Positions 35,749 through 46,897 of a stretch of 64,000 bases of DNA are shown piece after piece. The position numbers and the translations under genes were made by a program. The notes under the pieces are model-generated. The model worked only from the letters and a program-made list of their open reading frames with translations, had not been told where the DNA came from and did not search any database. The DNA comes from Extensimonas sp963708545 (GTDB taxonomy: Bacteria > Pseudomonadota > Gammaproteobacteria > Burkholderiales > Burkholderiaceae_C), in NCBI GenBank assembly GCA_963708545.1, contig CAVPUD010000082.1, forward strand, positions 1 through 64,000, read 5' to 3'. How positions within the stretch are numbered: position 1 is the first letter of the stretch; every line of letters begins with the position of its first letter.

Positions 35749-36861
35749 ATGCCAGTGAAGCCAAAAATCCGCGTGATCGTGGTCGATGACTCGGCGCTGG
35801 TGCGCAGCCTGCTGGCCGAGATCATCAACCGCCAGCCGGACATGGAGTGCATAGGCACGGCCAACGATCCGCTGATCGCGCGCGAGATGATCCGCGAGCG
35901 CAACCCCGACGTGATCACGCTCGATGTCGAAATGCCGCGCATGGACGGCATCGACTTCCTCGAGCGCCTCATGCGCCTGCGCCCCATGCCGGTGCTGATG
36001 GTCTCCACGCTCACGCAGCGCGGCGCCGAGGTTACGATCCGCGCGCTCGAACTCGGCGCAGTGGACTTCGTCGCCAAGCCGCGCGTCGGCCTCGCGAGTG
36101 GCATCAACGCGCTCGCCGACGAGATCGTCGAAAAAATCCGCATTGCCGCGCAAGCCCACGTGCATAGACTGCCCGTCAAGGCCTTGGTGCCGAGTAAGGC
36201 CGCTGCAGCACCACAGGCACAGGCCAGCGCGCCGCCTGCGCCGCCCTTGGGCCACCGCATATCCACCGAAAAGCTCATCGCCATCGGTGCCTCGACGGGA
36301 GGCACCGAGGCCATCAAGGAAGTGCTGATGCCCATGCCCGCAGATGCGCCGGCCATCGTCATCACGCAGCACATGCCGCCGGGCTTCACCACGAGTTTCG
36401 CCGCGCGCCTGGACAGCCTGTGCCGCATCGGCGTCAAGGAGGCCGAAAACGGCGAGCGCATCCTGCCGGGTCACGCCTACATCGCACCCGGCGGCAGGCA
36501 GTTCCGCGTCGCGCGCAGCGGTGCCAACTATGTCGCCGTGGTCGAAGACGCTCCGCCCGTGAACCGACACAAGCCTTCGGTCGAGGTGCTGTTCAAGTCG
36601 GTCGCGGCCGCCGCCGGGCCCAATGCCTACGGCATCATGCTCACTGGCATGGGCAACGACGGCGCCGCCGCGATGCGCGAGATGAAAGACGCCGGCGCCT
36701 ACAACTTCGTGCAGGACGAGGCCACCTGCGTCGTCTTTGGTATGCCGCGCGAAGCCATCGCCCACGGCGCCGCCGACGAGGTGCTGCCGCTGCAGCAAAT
36801 CACCCCCGCGTTGCTCGCGCGTCTGCGCAGCAGCACCGACCGGCTACACCACCGGATTTGA
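35749..36861 (+). CDS. cheB: Chemotaxis receptor methylesterase CheB
   Basis: CheB removes methyl groups from receptors when phosphorylated by CheA. The ATG at 35749 gives 370 residues: a receiver domain (phosphoacceptor Asp in ITLDVEMPRMDG), an Ala/Pro linker, and the methylesterase domain with the catalytic Ser in GASTGGTEA, His in TQHMPPGFT and Asp in MGNDGAAAM. It ends the che operon and is followed by a hairpin with a T run. Confidence 0.96.
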   Translation: MPVKPKIRVIVVDDSALVRSLLAEIINRQPDMECIGTANDPLIAREMIRERNPDVITLDVEMPRMDGIDFLERLMRLRPMPVLMVSTLTQRGAEVTIRALELGAVDFVAKPRVGLASGINALADEIVEKIRIAAQAHVHRLPVKALVPSKAAAAPQAQASAPPAPPLGHRISTEKLIAIGASTGGTEAIKEVLMPMPADAPAIVITQHMPPGFTTSFAARLDSLCRIGVKEAENGERILPGHAYIAPGGRQFRVARSGANYVAVVEDAPPVNRHKPSVEVLFKSVAAAAGPNAYGIMLTGMGNDGAAAMREMKDAGAYNFVQDEATCVVFGMPREAIAHGAADEVLPLQQITPALLARLRSSTDRLHHRI

Positions 36862-36883
36862 GCAACCCTGCAGCGTTTGCGGG

Positions 36884-36926
36884 GCGCTACCCTATTGCTC
36901 TGTTTTGAGGAGCTGGTAGCGCTTTT
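36884..36926 (+). terminator. Terminator after cheB, made from a family repeat
   Basis: GCGCTACC (36884-36891) and GGTAGCGC (36915-36922) form an 8-bp stem followed by TTTTCT. The reverse complement, AAGCGCTACCAGCTCC, is a variant of the AAGCGCTAGCAGCTAT repeat at recA-recX, coxD and dxs. It lies between convergent cheB and radA. Confidence 0.6.
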
Positions 36927-36972
36927 CTGGTCTGCCAAAAGTGCCGATTTTGCTTGTATTTTTGGGGCCCCT

Positions 36973-38352
36973 TCAGCCGAGTCCGCGGACCACTTCCAGC
37001 GCCTCTTCCACGCGCTCGACAGCATGGATGGCGAGGCCCGCGATAGGCTTTTTGGGTGCGTTCGCCTTGGGCACCACGGCCACGCTGAAGCCCAGTTTGG
37101 CGGCTTCGCGCAAGCGTTCCTGGCCGCGCGGCGCGGGACGCACTTCGCCCGCGAGGCCGACCTCGCCGAACGCAAAAAAACCCTTTGGCAGCGCTTTGCC
37201 GCGCAGGCTCGAAGTGATCGCGAGCAACACGGCGAGGTCGGACGCGGGCTCGCTGATGCGCACGCCGCCGACGGCGTTCACGAACACGTCCTGGTCGGCG
37301 CAGGCCACGCCCGCGTGGCGGTGCAGCACGGCCAGCAGCATGGCTAGGCGGTCGCGGTCCAGCCCCACGCTCAGGCGCCGCGGGCTCGGGCCGCCGCTGT
37401 CCACCAGGGCCTGGATTTCGACCAGCATGGGGCGCGTGCCTTCGAGCGTGACGAGCACGCAGCTGCCGGGAACGGGAGTGCTGTGTTGGCTCAGGAAAAT
37501 GGCACTCGGGTTGCTCACGCCCTTGAGGCCGCGCTCGGTCATCGCGAACACGCCGATCTCGTTGACCGCGCCGAAGCGGTTTTTGATGGCCCGCACGAGG
37601 CGGAACGGGCTGTGCGTGTCGCCCTCGAAATACAGCACGGTATCGACCATGTGCTCGAGCACGCGCGGGCCGGCCAGCGCGCCTTCCTTGGTCACGTGCC
37701 CGACGAGCACCACGGCCATGCCCGAGGACTTGGCTGCGCGCGTGAGGTGCGCCGCGCACTCGCGCACCTGCGCGACCGAGCCCGGCGCCGAGCTGAGCTG
37801 GTCGGAATACACGGTCTGGATCGAGTCGATCACCACCACGGCGGGTTGGTGCGCGTCCATGGTGGCGAGGATTTTTTCGAGCTGGATTTCGGCCAGCACC
37901 TTCACGGGGCTGTGTTCGAGCCCGAGCCGGCGCGCGCGCAGCGCCACCTGCGCGCCGCTTTCTTCTCCCGTCACGTACAGCGTGGGCAGGCCCGTGCGCT
38001 GCAGCGCGTCCAGGGCCTGCAGCAGCAGGGTGGACTTGCCTATGCCCGGGTCGCCGCCGATCAGCACCACGCCGCCTTCGACGATGCCGCCGCCGAGCAC
38101 GCGGTCCAGCTCCTCGAGGCCGCTCGCCGTGCGCGCGAAGTCGCGCGCCTCGATCGCTGCGAGCGGCTGCACGGCCTGCGATTGCGCGAGCCCCGCAAAG
38201 GTGGCGGCGCTGTAGCGGTTCTTGCCGGTCTCGGCCTCGGCCGCGGTTTCGACGAGCGTATTCCAGGCGCCGCAGGACGGGCACTTACCGAGCCAGCGCG
38301 GGCTCGTACCGCCGCAGGCGCTGCAGGTGAATAGGGTCTTTTCTTTGGCCAT
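36973..38352 (-). CDS. radA: DNA repair ATPase RadA
   Basis: RadA is a RecA-related helicase-like protein that promotes branch migration. The start at 38352 gives 459 residues: N-terminal zinc finger CSACGGTSPRWLGKCPSCGAW, Walker A GGDPGIGKST, the RadA-specific KNRFG motif (IKNRFGAVNEIG), and a C-terminal Lon-like domain. The upstream open frame is a shadow of the kinase gene. It faces cheB convergently. Confidence 0.95.
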   Translation of the reverse strand: MAKEKTLFTCSACGGTSPRWLGKCPSCGAWNTLVETAAEAETGKNRYSAATFAGLAQSQAVQPLAAIEARDFARTASGLEELDRVLGGGIVEGGVVLIGGDPGIGKSTLLLQALDALQRTGLPTLYVTGEESGAQVALRARRLGLEHSPVKVLAEIQLEKILATMDAHQPAVVVIDSIQTVYSDQLSSAPGSVAQVRECAAHLTRAAKSSGMAVVLVGHVTKEGALAGPRVLEHMVDTVLYFEGDTHSPFRLVRAIKNRFGAVNEIGVFAMTERGLKGVSNPSAIFLSQHSTPVPGSCVLVTLEGTRPMLVEIQALVDSGGPSPRRLSVGLDRDRLAMLLAVLHRHAGVACADQDVFVNAVGGVRISEPASDLAVLLAITSSLRGKALPKGFFAFGEVGLAGEVRPAPRGQERLREAAKLGFSVAVVPKANAPKKPIAGLAIHAVERVEEALEVVRGLG

Positions 38353-38396
38353 GGGGGCAGGAATACGCGACGGGGCGAGAGCTTGCAGGCGCGGCA

Positions 38397-39881
38397 CTAT
38401 AGAGCATCGCCCGTGGGGCTGTCTTGCTGCACGGGCAGCGCCGCAAAGCGCACGGCAAAGCGCGCGCCCGGCGGGCGGCGGCCCGGGTGCGCGTCTTCGA
38501 GTAGCACCTGCGTGCCGTGCTGGCGTGCAATCTCGCGCACGATGGGCAGGCCCAGGCCCGAGCCGTCGGCCTCGTTGCCGAGCGCACGGTAAAAGGGCTG
38601 GAACACGAGCTCGCGCTCGGCCTCGGGCACGCCGGGCCCCGAGTCCTCGACTTGCAGCAGCACGACCTGGCTCGGCGGATCTGCGAGCACGCGCGCGGTG
38701 ACCACGCCGGGCTGCACGGCGCTCGACGGGGTGTAATTGATCGCGTTGTCGAGCAGGTTGCGCACCAGCTCCTTGAGCAGCGTGGGGTTGCCCCGCACCC
38801 ACACGCCGGGCGCCGTGGGCGGGGCGCCGTCGTAGCCCAGGTCGAGGTGCTTGTCGAGCGCGCGCGGCACCGAGTCGCGCACCGCTTCCATGGTCAGGCG
38901 CGCGAGGTTGCAGGGCTGGTGCGCGAGGCGCGCGCCACTGGCCTCGGCACGCGCGAGCGCGAGCAGCTGGTTCACCGTGTGCGTGGCGCGCACGCTCGCG
39001 CGCCCGATCTGCTGCAGCGAGCGCTTGAGGTCTTCGGTGCTCGTGCCTTCGCGCTGCGCCAGGTCGGCCTGCATGCGCAGGCCCGCGAGCGGCGTCTTGA
39101 GCTGGTGCGCGGCGTCGGCGAGAAAGCGCTTTTGCGTCGCGATGGAGTCGTCGAGCCGCGTGAGCAGGTCGTTCACCGAGGCCACGAGCGGCGCCACCTC
39201 GAGCGGCACCGTGCGCTCGTCGAGCGGGCTCAGGTCGTCGGGGCGACGCGCACGGATGCGCTGCTCGATCTGGCTCAGCGGCTGGATGCCGCGCGCGAGC
39301 GCCAGCCACACCAGCAGCACCGCGAGCGGCAGGATCACGAATTGCGGCAGCATCACGCCCTTGACGATTTCCGTCGCGAGCATGCTGCGCTTTTCGCGCG
39401 TCTCGGCCACCTGCACCAGAGCCAGCGCGGGCTCGCCTTGCATGGCCGGCAGCGCGAGCGGCACCCAGACCGCGGCCACGCGGATGTCTGCGCCGCGCAG
39501 CTCGTCGTCGCGCAGCCACACCGCATCGACGGCATCGGCGCCCGCGTGCGCATCGGGTTGCGGCAGGCTCGCGTCGCCCGCGAGCAGTACCCCGCCGGGC
39601 GCAAGCACCTGGTAATACACGGTGTCGGCAGCGTCGGCGCGCAACAGTTCATAGGCCGGCTGCGGCAAATGGAACTGCGCCTTGCCCTGCGCCACGCTCA
39701 CGAGCTGGGCCAGCGTCTGCGCGTGGTGCTCGAGCGCACGGTCGAAGGGCTTGTTCGCGAGCGTCTGCGCGACCACCCAGGTCAGCGCGAGGCTCAGCGG
39801 CCACAAGAGCAGCAGCGGCGTGAGCATCCAGTCGAGGATTTCACCAAACAGCGAGCGCTGCGTGCGCTGGAAGATTTTCAA
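38397..39881 (-). CDS. Membrane sensor histidine kinase, TctE/QseC type
   Basis: The 494-residue product has TM1 about residues 17-40, a periplasmic 2CSK-N-like domain (about 41-175), TM2 near 180-200, a HAMP region, HisKA with FLADAAHQLKTPLAGLRMQADLAQ (in parts), and HATPase with LLDNAINYTP and EDSGPGVPEAE. It follows its response regulator by 72 bases on the same strand. In this subfamily the sensors often control carboxylate uptake, but no transporter is nearby here. Confidence 0.9.
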   Translation of the reverse strand: MKIFQRTQRSLFGEILDWMLTPLLLLWPLSLALTWVVAQTLANKPFDRALEHHAQTLAQLVSVAQGKAQFHLPQPAYELLRADAADTVYYQVLAPGGVLLAGDASLPQPDAHAGADAVDAVWLRDDELRGADIRVAAVWVPLALPAMQGEPALALVQVAETREKRSMLATEIVKGVMLPQFVILPLAVLLVWLALARGIQPLSQIEQRIRARRPDDLSPLDERTVPLEVAPLVASVNDLLTRLDDSIATQKRFLADAAHQLKTPLAGLRMQADLAQREGTSTEDLKRSLQQIGRASVRATHTVNQLLALARAEASGARLAHQPCNLARLTMEAVRDSVPRALDKHLDLGYDGAPPTAPGVWVRGNPTLLKELVRNLLDNAINYTPSSAVQPGVVTARVLADPPSQVVLLQVEDSGPGVPEAERELVFQPFYRALGNEADGSGLGLPIVREIARQHGTQVLLEDAHPGRRPPGARFAVRFAALPVQQDSPTGDAL

Positions 39882-39953
39882 GGCCGTTGGTTTATGAGTA
39901 AAAACTGCCTTTCACGCCCGTATATAGTGCGTAAGCAGCTCTTGTTTTAAGAG

Positions 39954-40628
<675 letters not shown>

Positions 40629-40750
40629 GGGGCTCGTCTCTGGGGCGTTTTTCTCGCGCGATTGTGGCATGCGCCGTGTCGCCCCAGGCTGGGCGCATGC
40701 AGCGCACATGGTCCTGCTTACAATGCCGCGGCACAACCAGGGCACCCCGC

Positions 40751-41317
40751 ATGACCATCAAAAGCGATAAATGGATCCGCCGCATGGCCGAGCAGCACGG
40801 CATGATCGAACCCTACGAGCCCGGCCAGGTGCGCGAGGTCGATGGGCGCAAGATCGTGAGCTACGGCACCAGCAGCTACGGCTACGACATCCGCTGCGCG
40901 CCCGAATTCAAGATTTTCACGAACATCCACAGCACCGTGGTCGATCCCAAGAACTTCGACGAAAAGAGCTTCGTCGATTTCCACGGTGAGGTGTGCATCA
41001 TCCCGCCCAACAGTTTTGCGCTCGCGCGCACCGTCGAATACTTCCGCATCCCGCGCAACGTGCTCACCATCTGCCTGGGCAAGAGCACCTACGCGCGCTG
41101 CGGCATCATCGTCAACGTCACCCCCTTCGAGCCCGAGTGGGAGGGCTACGTGACGCTCGAATTTTCCAACACCACGCCACTGCCCGCCAAAATTTACGCT
41201 GGCGAAGGCTGCGCGCAGGTGCTGTTTTTCGAGAGCGACGAGGTCTGCGAAACCAGCTACAAAGACCGCGGCGGCAAGTACCAGGGGCAGGTGGGGGTGA
41301 CGCTGCCCAGGGCGTGA
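40751..41317 (+). CDS. dcd: dCTP deaminase
   Basis: This enzyme deaminates dCTP to dUTP, the main source of dUMP for thymidylate in many bacteria. The 188-residue protein (start MTIKSDKWIRRMAEQHG) matches the family length and has SSYGYDIRC, the GKSTYARCGIIVNVTPFEPEWEG active-site stretch (in parts) with the catalytic Glu, and the C-terminal KYQGQVGVTLPRA lid. It stands between the divergent regulator and rhlE. Confidence 0.96.
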   Translation: MTIKSDKWIRRMAEQHGMIEPYEPGQVREVDGRKIVSYGTSSYGYDIRCAPEFKIFTNIHSTVVDPKNFDEKSFVDFHGEVCIIPPNSFALARTVEYFRIPRNVLTICLGKSTYARCGIIVNVTPFEPEWEGYVTLEFSNTTPLPAKIYAGEGCAQVLFFESDEVCETSYKDRGGKYQGQVGVTLPRA

Positions 41318-41428
41318 GAAATACCTTCTGGGCACGCAGCGAAGAGGCGGCACCACCCGGCGTCGGGCTGTGCAATCGTGCGGCGGTATGATGCCGCGCG
41401 CGTGCTGCAGTGCGACAATAGCAAGTTC

Positions 41429-42904
<1,476 letters not shown>

Positions 42905-42910
42905 GCCAAG

Positions 42911-42957
42911 AAATTGGAGAAATTGGGGTCAGAGAAATTGGGGTCAGATTCCAATTC
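42911..42957. repeat. GGGGTCAGA-type extragenic repeats after rhlE (plus orientation)
   Basis: One full copy (42934-42957) and a partial one (42920-42933) follow the rhlE stop. They form an inverted pair with the copy at 43263-43285, enclosing about 305 bases without a credible gene. That enclosed stretch contains a perfect hairpin at 43013-43044 and otherwise nothing recognised. Confidence 0.75.
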
Positions 42958-43012
42958 TGGGCGTAATTGATGAGGCCAAGGGCGGGTGCCGGGATTTGCG
43001 CCCGGCGGCGCA

Positions 43013-43044
43013 CCTACTTTTCTTGTCTCGCCAAGAAAAGTAGG
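43013..43044. terminator. Perfect 13-bp hairpin between rhlE and apaH
   Basis: CCTACTTTTCTTG and CAAGAAAAGTAGG pair without mismatch around a 6-base loop. The stem ends are T-rich and A-rich on each strand, so it could end transcription from both convergent genes, rhlE and apaH. Similar hairpins are scattered in many proteobacterial genomes, so it may equally be an extragenic repeat. Confidence 0.5.
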
Positions 43045-43262
43045 CAAAAGAAGGCGACCCTGCTGTCTGCGTCCCTGTGCCCCTGATCGGCGCCCAGGGC
43101 AACCTGCGGTGCTCGCGCCCGGCGGGGTCGCGCGAAACTCGCTGCGCTGCGCTTCGCTCAAACAATCGCGCGCCCTTTATCCGCCGGGCGCTGCGCTCCT
43201 CGGCGCATACAGAAGGGCCAGGGAATACCACACGGGCCATCGCTGCGCTCGGCCCTTTGGGG

Positions 43263-43285
43263 GAAATTGGAATCTGACCCCAATT
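43263..43285. repeat. GGGGTCAGA-type extragenic repeat after apaH (minus orientation)
   Basis: AAATTGGAATCTGACCCC then AATTA. It is the inverted partner of the copies at 42911-42957 and lies 20 bases beyond the apaH stop. Confidence 0.75.
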
Positions 43286-43304
43286 ACCCTCAAAAACAAT
43301 AGCA

Positions 43305-44156
43305 TCACGCGCCCGGCTTTTGCGCCTGCGCACACCGCACCTGTACCAGCTCACGCTCGGCCAGGGTGTGGCCGAAGCGCACCGCGCTCAGGGCGCCGCC
43401 CCAGACGCAGCCGGTGTCGAGCGCGAGCAGGTCGGGGCGGTTGAGCCAGCCCAGCGTGGACCAATGGCCGAACGCGATGGGCTGACCCGCTGTGCGCCGC
43501 CCGGGCACGTCGAACCAGGGCAGCAGGCCCGGCGGGGCGGCGCTGGCGCTTTCGGTGCTCGAAAAATCCATGGTGCCTTGTGGCGTGCAAAAGCGCAGGC
43601 GGGTGAGCGCATTGACGATTACGCGCAGGCGCTCTACGCCGTGCAGGCGGTCGTGCCATTGGGCGGGCGTATTGCCGTACATCTGGCGCAGGAAGTCGCC
43701 GAGGTCGGCGCTGCGCAGTACGGCGTGCACCTCGTCGGCCAGCGCCAGCGTGTCCTGCGCGCTCCACTGCGGCAGCACGCCTGCGTGCACGAGCAGCAGA
43801 GTTTCCGTCGCTGCGCCATGCACATGCCGGCGCGCGAGTGGCTGCTGGCGCAGCCAGTCGAGCAGAGCCGCGCGGTCGGGCGCGTCGAGCAATTCCTGCA
43901 AGGTGTCCTGGCGCCCGAGTTTGCGCGCGCCGTGCGCCACTGCGAGCAGGTGCAGGTCGTGGTTGCCCAGCAGCGGGCGCAGTGCGTCGCCGTGCGCCAT
44001 ACAGCGGCGCAGCACTGCGGCCGAATCGGGCCCGCGGTTGACCAGGTCGCCGAGTAGATAGACGGTGTCGCGGCTCGGGGAAAAGCCGATCAACTCGAGC
44101 AATTGCCCCAGGGCGCGGTCGCAGCCCTGCACGTCGCCGATACAGTAAAGTGCCAT
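43305..44156 (-). CDS. apaH: Diadenosine tetraphosphatase ApaH
   Basis: ApaH hydrolyses Ap4A to two ADP and, in enteric bacteria, removes Np4N caps from RNA. The 283-residue protein has the metallophosphatase motifs YCIGDVQGC, LLGDLVNRGPDS and LLGNHDLHLL. ATG at 44156 (MALYCIGDVQGC) is preferred because it matches family starts; ATG at 44165 adds three residues. It is divergent from the CBS-domain gene with only 25 bases between starts. Confidence 0.93.
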   Translation of the reverse strand: MALYCIGDVQGCDRALGQLLELIGFSPSRDTVYLLGDLVNRGPDSAAVLRRCMAHGDALRPLLGNHDLHLLAVAHGARKLGRQDTLQELLDAPDRAALLDWLRQQPLARRHVHGAATETLLLVHAGVLPQWSAQDTLALADEVHAVLRSADLGDFLRQMYGNTPAQWHDRLHGVERLRVIVNALTRLRFCTPQGTMDFSSTESASAAPPGLLPWFDVPGRRTAGQPIAFGHWSTLGWLNRPDLLALDTGCVWGGALSAVRFGHTLAERELVQVRCAQAQKPGA

Positions 44157-44181
44157 GGTGTTCATTTCTTAACGAATCTCT

Positions 44182-45492
44182 ATGGATTTTCTGCTGATCG
44201 CGCTGCTGACGCTGCTCAATGGCGTGTTCGCGATGTCCGAGCTCGCGCTCGCGTCGAGCCGCAAGCAGCGCCTCGTTGCCATGGCCGAGGAGGGCGACAA
44301 GGGCGCGCAGGCGGCGCTCGCGCTGCTCGACGATCCGACGCAGTTCCTTTCGTCGGTGCAGGTGGGCATCACTTCGATAGGCATGCTCAACGGCATCATC
44401 GGCGAGGCCGCGTTCAGTAAACAACTCGCGCACTGGCTGCAAGGTCTGGGCATGGCTCCGGGCGCGGCGGGCGTTGCGGCTACGGCGCTGGTGGTCACGG
44501 TGATCACCTTCATCACCATCGTGTTCGGCGAGCTCGTGCCCAAGCGTCTGGGGCAGCTCTACCCTGAGGCCGCGGCGCGGCTGATCGCGCGGCCCATGAC
44601 CTGGGTGGCGCGCGTGGCCAAGCCTTTCGTGCGCCTGCTCGCGCTTTCCACGCAGGCCGTGTTGCGCCTGCTGCGCGTCGATGATTCGGCCGTGCGTTCC
44701 ATGACCGAGGAGGAGATCATCGCGAGCCTCGAAGAGGGCCGCGCCGCGGGCGTGATCGAGCACCACGAGCACCAGATGGTGCGCAATGTGTTTCACCTCG
44801 ACGACCGCCCGCTGACCTCGCTCATGGTGCCGCGCACCGACGTGCAGTGGCTGGACGCGCACGCGTCCGTGGCCGAGTGCTTGCGCTTCATCGCGCAGGG
44901 CGAGCGCGCGCATTCGTGGTATCCCGTGTGCCGCGGCTCGCTCGACGAGGTGGTCGGCATCATCAGCGTGGCGCGCCTGCTCGCGCTCGGGCTTGAGACG
45001 CCCAGCAGCATCGAAGCGCATGTGCAGCCCGCCGTCTTCGTGCCCGAAACGCTCACGGGCCTGGAGCTGCTCGAGCAATTCCGCAAGCGCGCTGGGCGCA
45101 TGGTGTTCGTGGTCGATGAATACGGTGTGGTGCAAGGCATCATGACGCCGCATGACTTGCTCGAAGCCATCACCGGCGAACTGCAGCCCGGCGCCGCAAG
45201 CGAGGCCTGGGCCACGCAGCGCGAAGACGGCAGCTGGCTGCTCGACGGCCTCATGCCCGTGAACGAGCTCAAGGCGCGGCTGGGCATACGCGAGCTGCCA
45301 GACGAGGAGCGCGCGCGCTACAACACCCTCGCAGGGCTGCTGTTGGCCGAGTCGGGCCACTTGCCGGTCGTGGGCGAGCGCATCGGCTGCGCGGGCTGGG
45401 TGTTCGAGGTGGTGGACCTCGATGGCAAGCGCATCGACAAGGTGCTGGCCCAGCTGCAGCCGCCCGCGATCGACCATGCAGAGGGTGAATAG
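44182..45492 (+). CDS. CorC/HlyC-type CBS-domain membrane protein
   Basis: A 436-residue protein with an N-terminal DUF21 (CNNM) membrane domain of about four segments (residues 1-180, with FAMSELALASSRKQRL), a CBS pair (about 210-335, with MVPRTDVQWL and MVFVVDEYGVVQGIMTPHDLLEAITGEL in parts) and a C-terminal CorC_HlyC domain. Such proteins are linked to magnesium or cobalt efflux; the hemolysin name is historical. The start MDFLLIALLTLLNGVFAMSE is the usual one. Confidence 0.88.
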   Translation: MDFLLIALLTLLNGVFAMSELALASSRKQRLVAMAEEGDKGAQAALALLDDPTQFLSSVQVGITSIGMLNGIIGEAAFSKQLAHWLQGLGMAPGAAGVAATALVVTVITFITIVFGELVPKRLGQLYPEAAARLIARPMTWVARVAKPFVRLLALSTQAVLRLLRVDDSAVRSMTEEEIIASLEEGRAAGVIEHHEHQMVRNVFHLDDRPLTSLMVPRTDVQWLDAHASVAECLRFIAQGERAHSWYPVCRGSLDEVVGIISVARLLALGLETPSSIEAHVQPAVFVPETLTGLELLEQFRKRAGRMVFVVDEYGVVQGIMTPHDLLEAITGELQPGAASEAWATQREDGSWLLDGLMPVNELKARLGIRELPDEERARYNTLAGLLLAESGHLPVVGERIGCAGWVFEVVDLDGKRIDKVLAQLQPPAIDHAEGE

Positions 45493-45601
45493 CCAAAGCG
45501 CGCCGAAACAAGCGCAAACAAGGCTGCAGGATTGCTACAGATTTGTGTAACGCCCGGCGCTTACACTGCGCCCATCCGGCAATTTTTGAAGGATTTTGTC
45601 C

Positions 45602-46180
45602 ATGCATTTCCCCACCTTGCGTACGCTGACCTTGGCCGTGCTTGCCGGGAGCATGCTTTTGACGGGCTGCACGGCCACAGGCGAAACGGACACGGCGCCC
45701 AACACCGCGGCGCGCGTGGCGCTCGATGCCGAAGTGAGCGACACGCTGAATCGCCTCTACAAAGTCGCACCCGACGCGCGCGAGATGGTGGCCAAGGCCG
45801 CCGGGGTGCTGGTGTTCCCTTCGGTCATAGGCGGCAGCTTTGTCGTCGGTGGCGGCTATGGGCGCGGCGCCATGCTCGTGGACGGGCGCACCCAGGGCTA
45901 CTACAGCCTGGGCACGGGCTCCATAGGCTGGCAGATCGGCGCGCAGTCCAAGTCCGTCATCTATGTGTTCAACACCCGCGAAGCCCTGGCGAAGTTCCTC
46001 GACAGCACGGGCTGGGTGGCCGGCGTCGATGCCAGCGTGGCCGTGGCCCACATCGGCGCCAATGGCCGCATAGACAGCGAAACCATCAGGCAGCCCGTGG
46101 TCGGCTTCGTCATGAACAATGCCGGACTCGAGGCCGGCGTGTCGCTGCAGGGCACGAAGATTTCGCGCATCAGCCTGTGA
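45602..46180 (+). CDS. YSC84-type lipoprotein, first tandem copy
   Basis: A 192-residue lipoprotein with lipobox LTGC (about Cys23), then the YSC84 (SYLF) domain: APDAREMVAKAAGVLVFPSV, GGSFVVGGGYGRGAML, GYYSLGTGSIGWQIGAQSKSVIYVFNT (in parts). This domain binds lipid in eukaryotes; the bacterial role is unknown. ATG at 45602 is preferred over one six bases upstream. The next gene is a same-length paralogue. Confidence 0.82.
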   Translation: MHFPTLRTLTLAVLAGSMLLTGCTATGETDTAPNTAARVALDAEVSDTLNRLYKVAPDAREMVAKAAGVLVFPSVIGGSFVVGGGYGRGAMLVDGRTQGYYSLGTGSIGWQIGAQSKSVIYVFNTREALAKFLDSTGWVAGVDASVAVAHIGANGRIDSETIRQPVVGFVMNNAGLEAGVSLQGTKISRISL

Positions 46181-46282
46181 GCGCGCTGCTTGCGCGAAAT
46201 GCGGGGAATGTGGGCTTTTTGGGTGCTGCGCGGCGCCGAGTATGATCTGATGTGTTTTTCCACTGAGCAAAGGATTTTGACC

Positions 46283-46861
46283 ATGCGTTCTTCCATCTTG
46301 CGTACTTTTGCGCTGGCCACCGTGGCTGGCAGCATGTTCTTGGCGGGGTGTACCACCACCGGTGAGAAGGACACGGCGTCCAAAACCTCGGCGCGTGCGG
46401 CGCTCGACGCCGACGTGAATGCCGCGCTGAACCGGCTCTACAAGGTGTCGCCCGATGCGCGCGAGATGGTGGCCAAGTCCGCCGGCGTGCTGGTGTTCCC
46501 TTCGGTGGTCGGTGGCAGCTTCGTGGTCGGCGGTGAATATGGCCGCGGCGCGCTGCTGCAGCGTGGCCGCATCCAGGGCTACTACAGCCTGGGCGCGGGC
46601 TCGTTCGGCTGGCAGATCGGCGCGCAGTCCAAGGCCATCATCTACGTCTTCAACACCAGCGACGCGCTGCAGAAGTTCCTCAGCAGCGAAGGCTGGGTGG
46701 CCGGTGTGGATGCCACGGTGGCTGTGGCGCACATCGGCGCCAATGGCAGCATAGACAGCGAAACCGCCAAGCAGCCCGTGGTCGGCTTCGTGATGAGCAA
46801 CGCCGGGCTCGAGGCCGGTGTGTCGCTGCAGGGCACGAAGATCACGAAGATCAAGCTCTGA
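46283..46861 (+). CDS. YSC84-type lipoprotein, second tandem copy
   Basis: Also 192 residues, with lipobox LAGC and the same domain, differing mainly in the signal and at scattered positions (SAGVLVFPSVVGGSFVVGGEYGRGALLQ against AAGVLVFPSVIGGSFVVGGGYGRGAMLV, in parts). It is 102 bases downstream with its own AAAGGA site. The pair arose by tandem duplication; both copies are intact. Confidence 0.82.
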   Translation: MRSSILRTFALATVAGSMFLAGCTTTGEKDTASKTSARAALDADVNAALNRLYKVSPDAREMVAKSAGVLVFPSVVGGSFVVGGEYGRGALLQRGRIQGYYSLGAGSFGWQIGAQSKAIIYVFNTSDALQKFLSSEGWVAGVDATVAVAHIGANGSIDSETAKQPVVGFVMSNAGLEAGVSLQGTKITKIKL

Positions 46862-46897
46862 GTTTGCTGCTTTGTGCTTGCGCCGCACTGACTTTGG

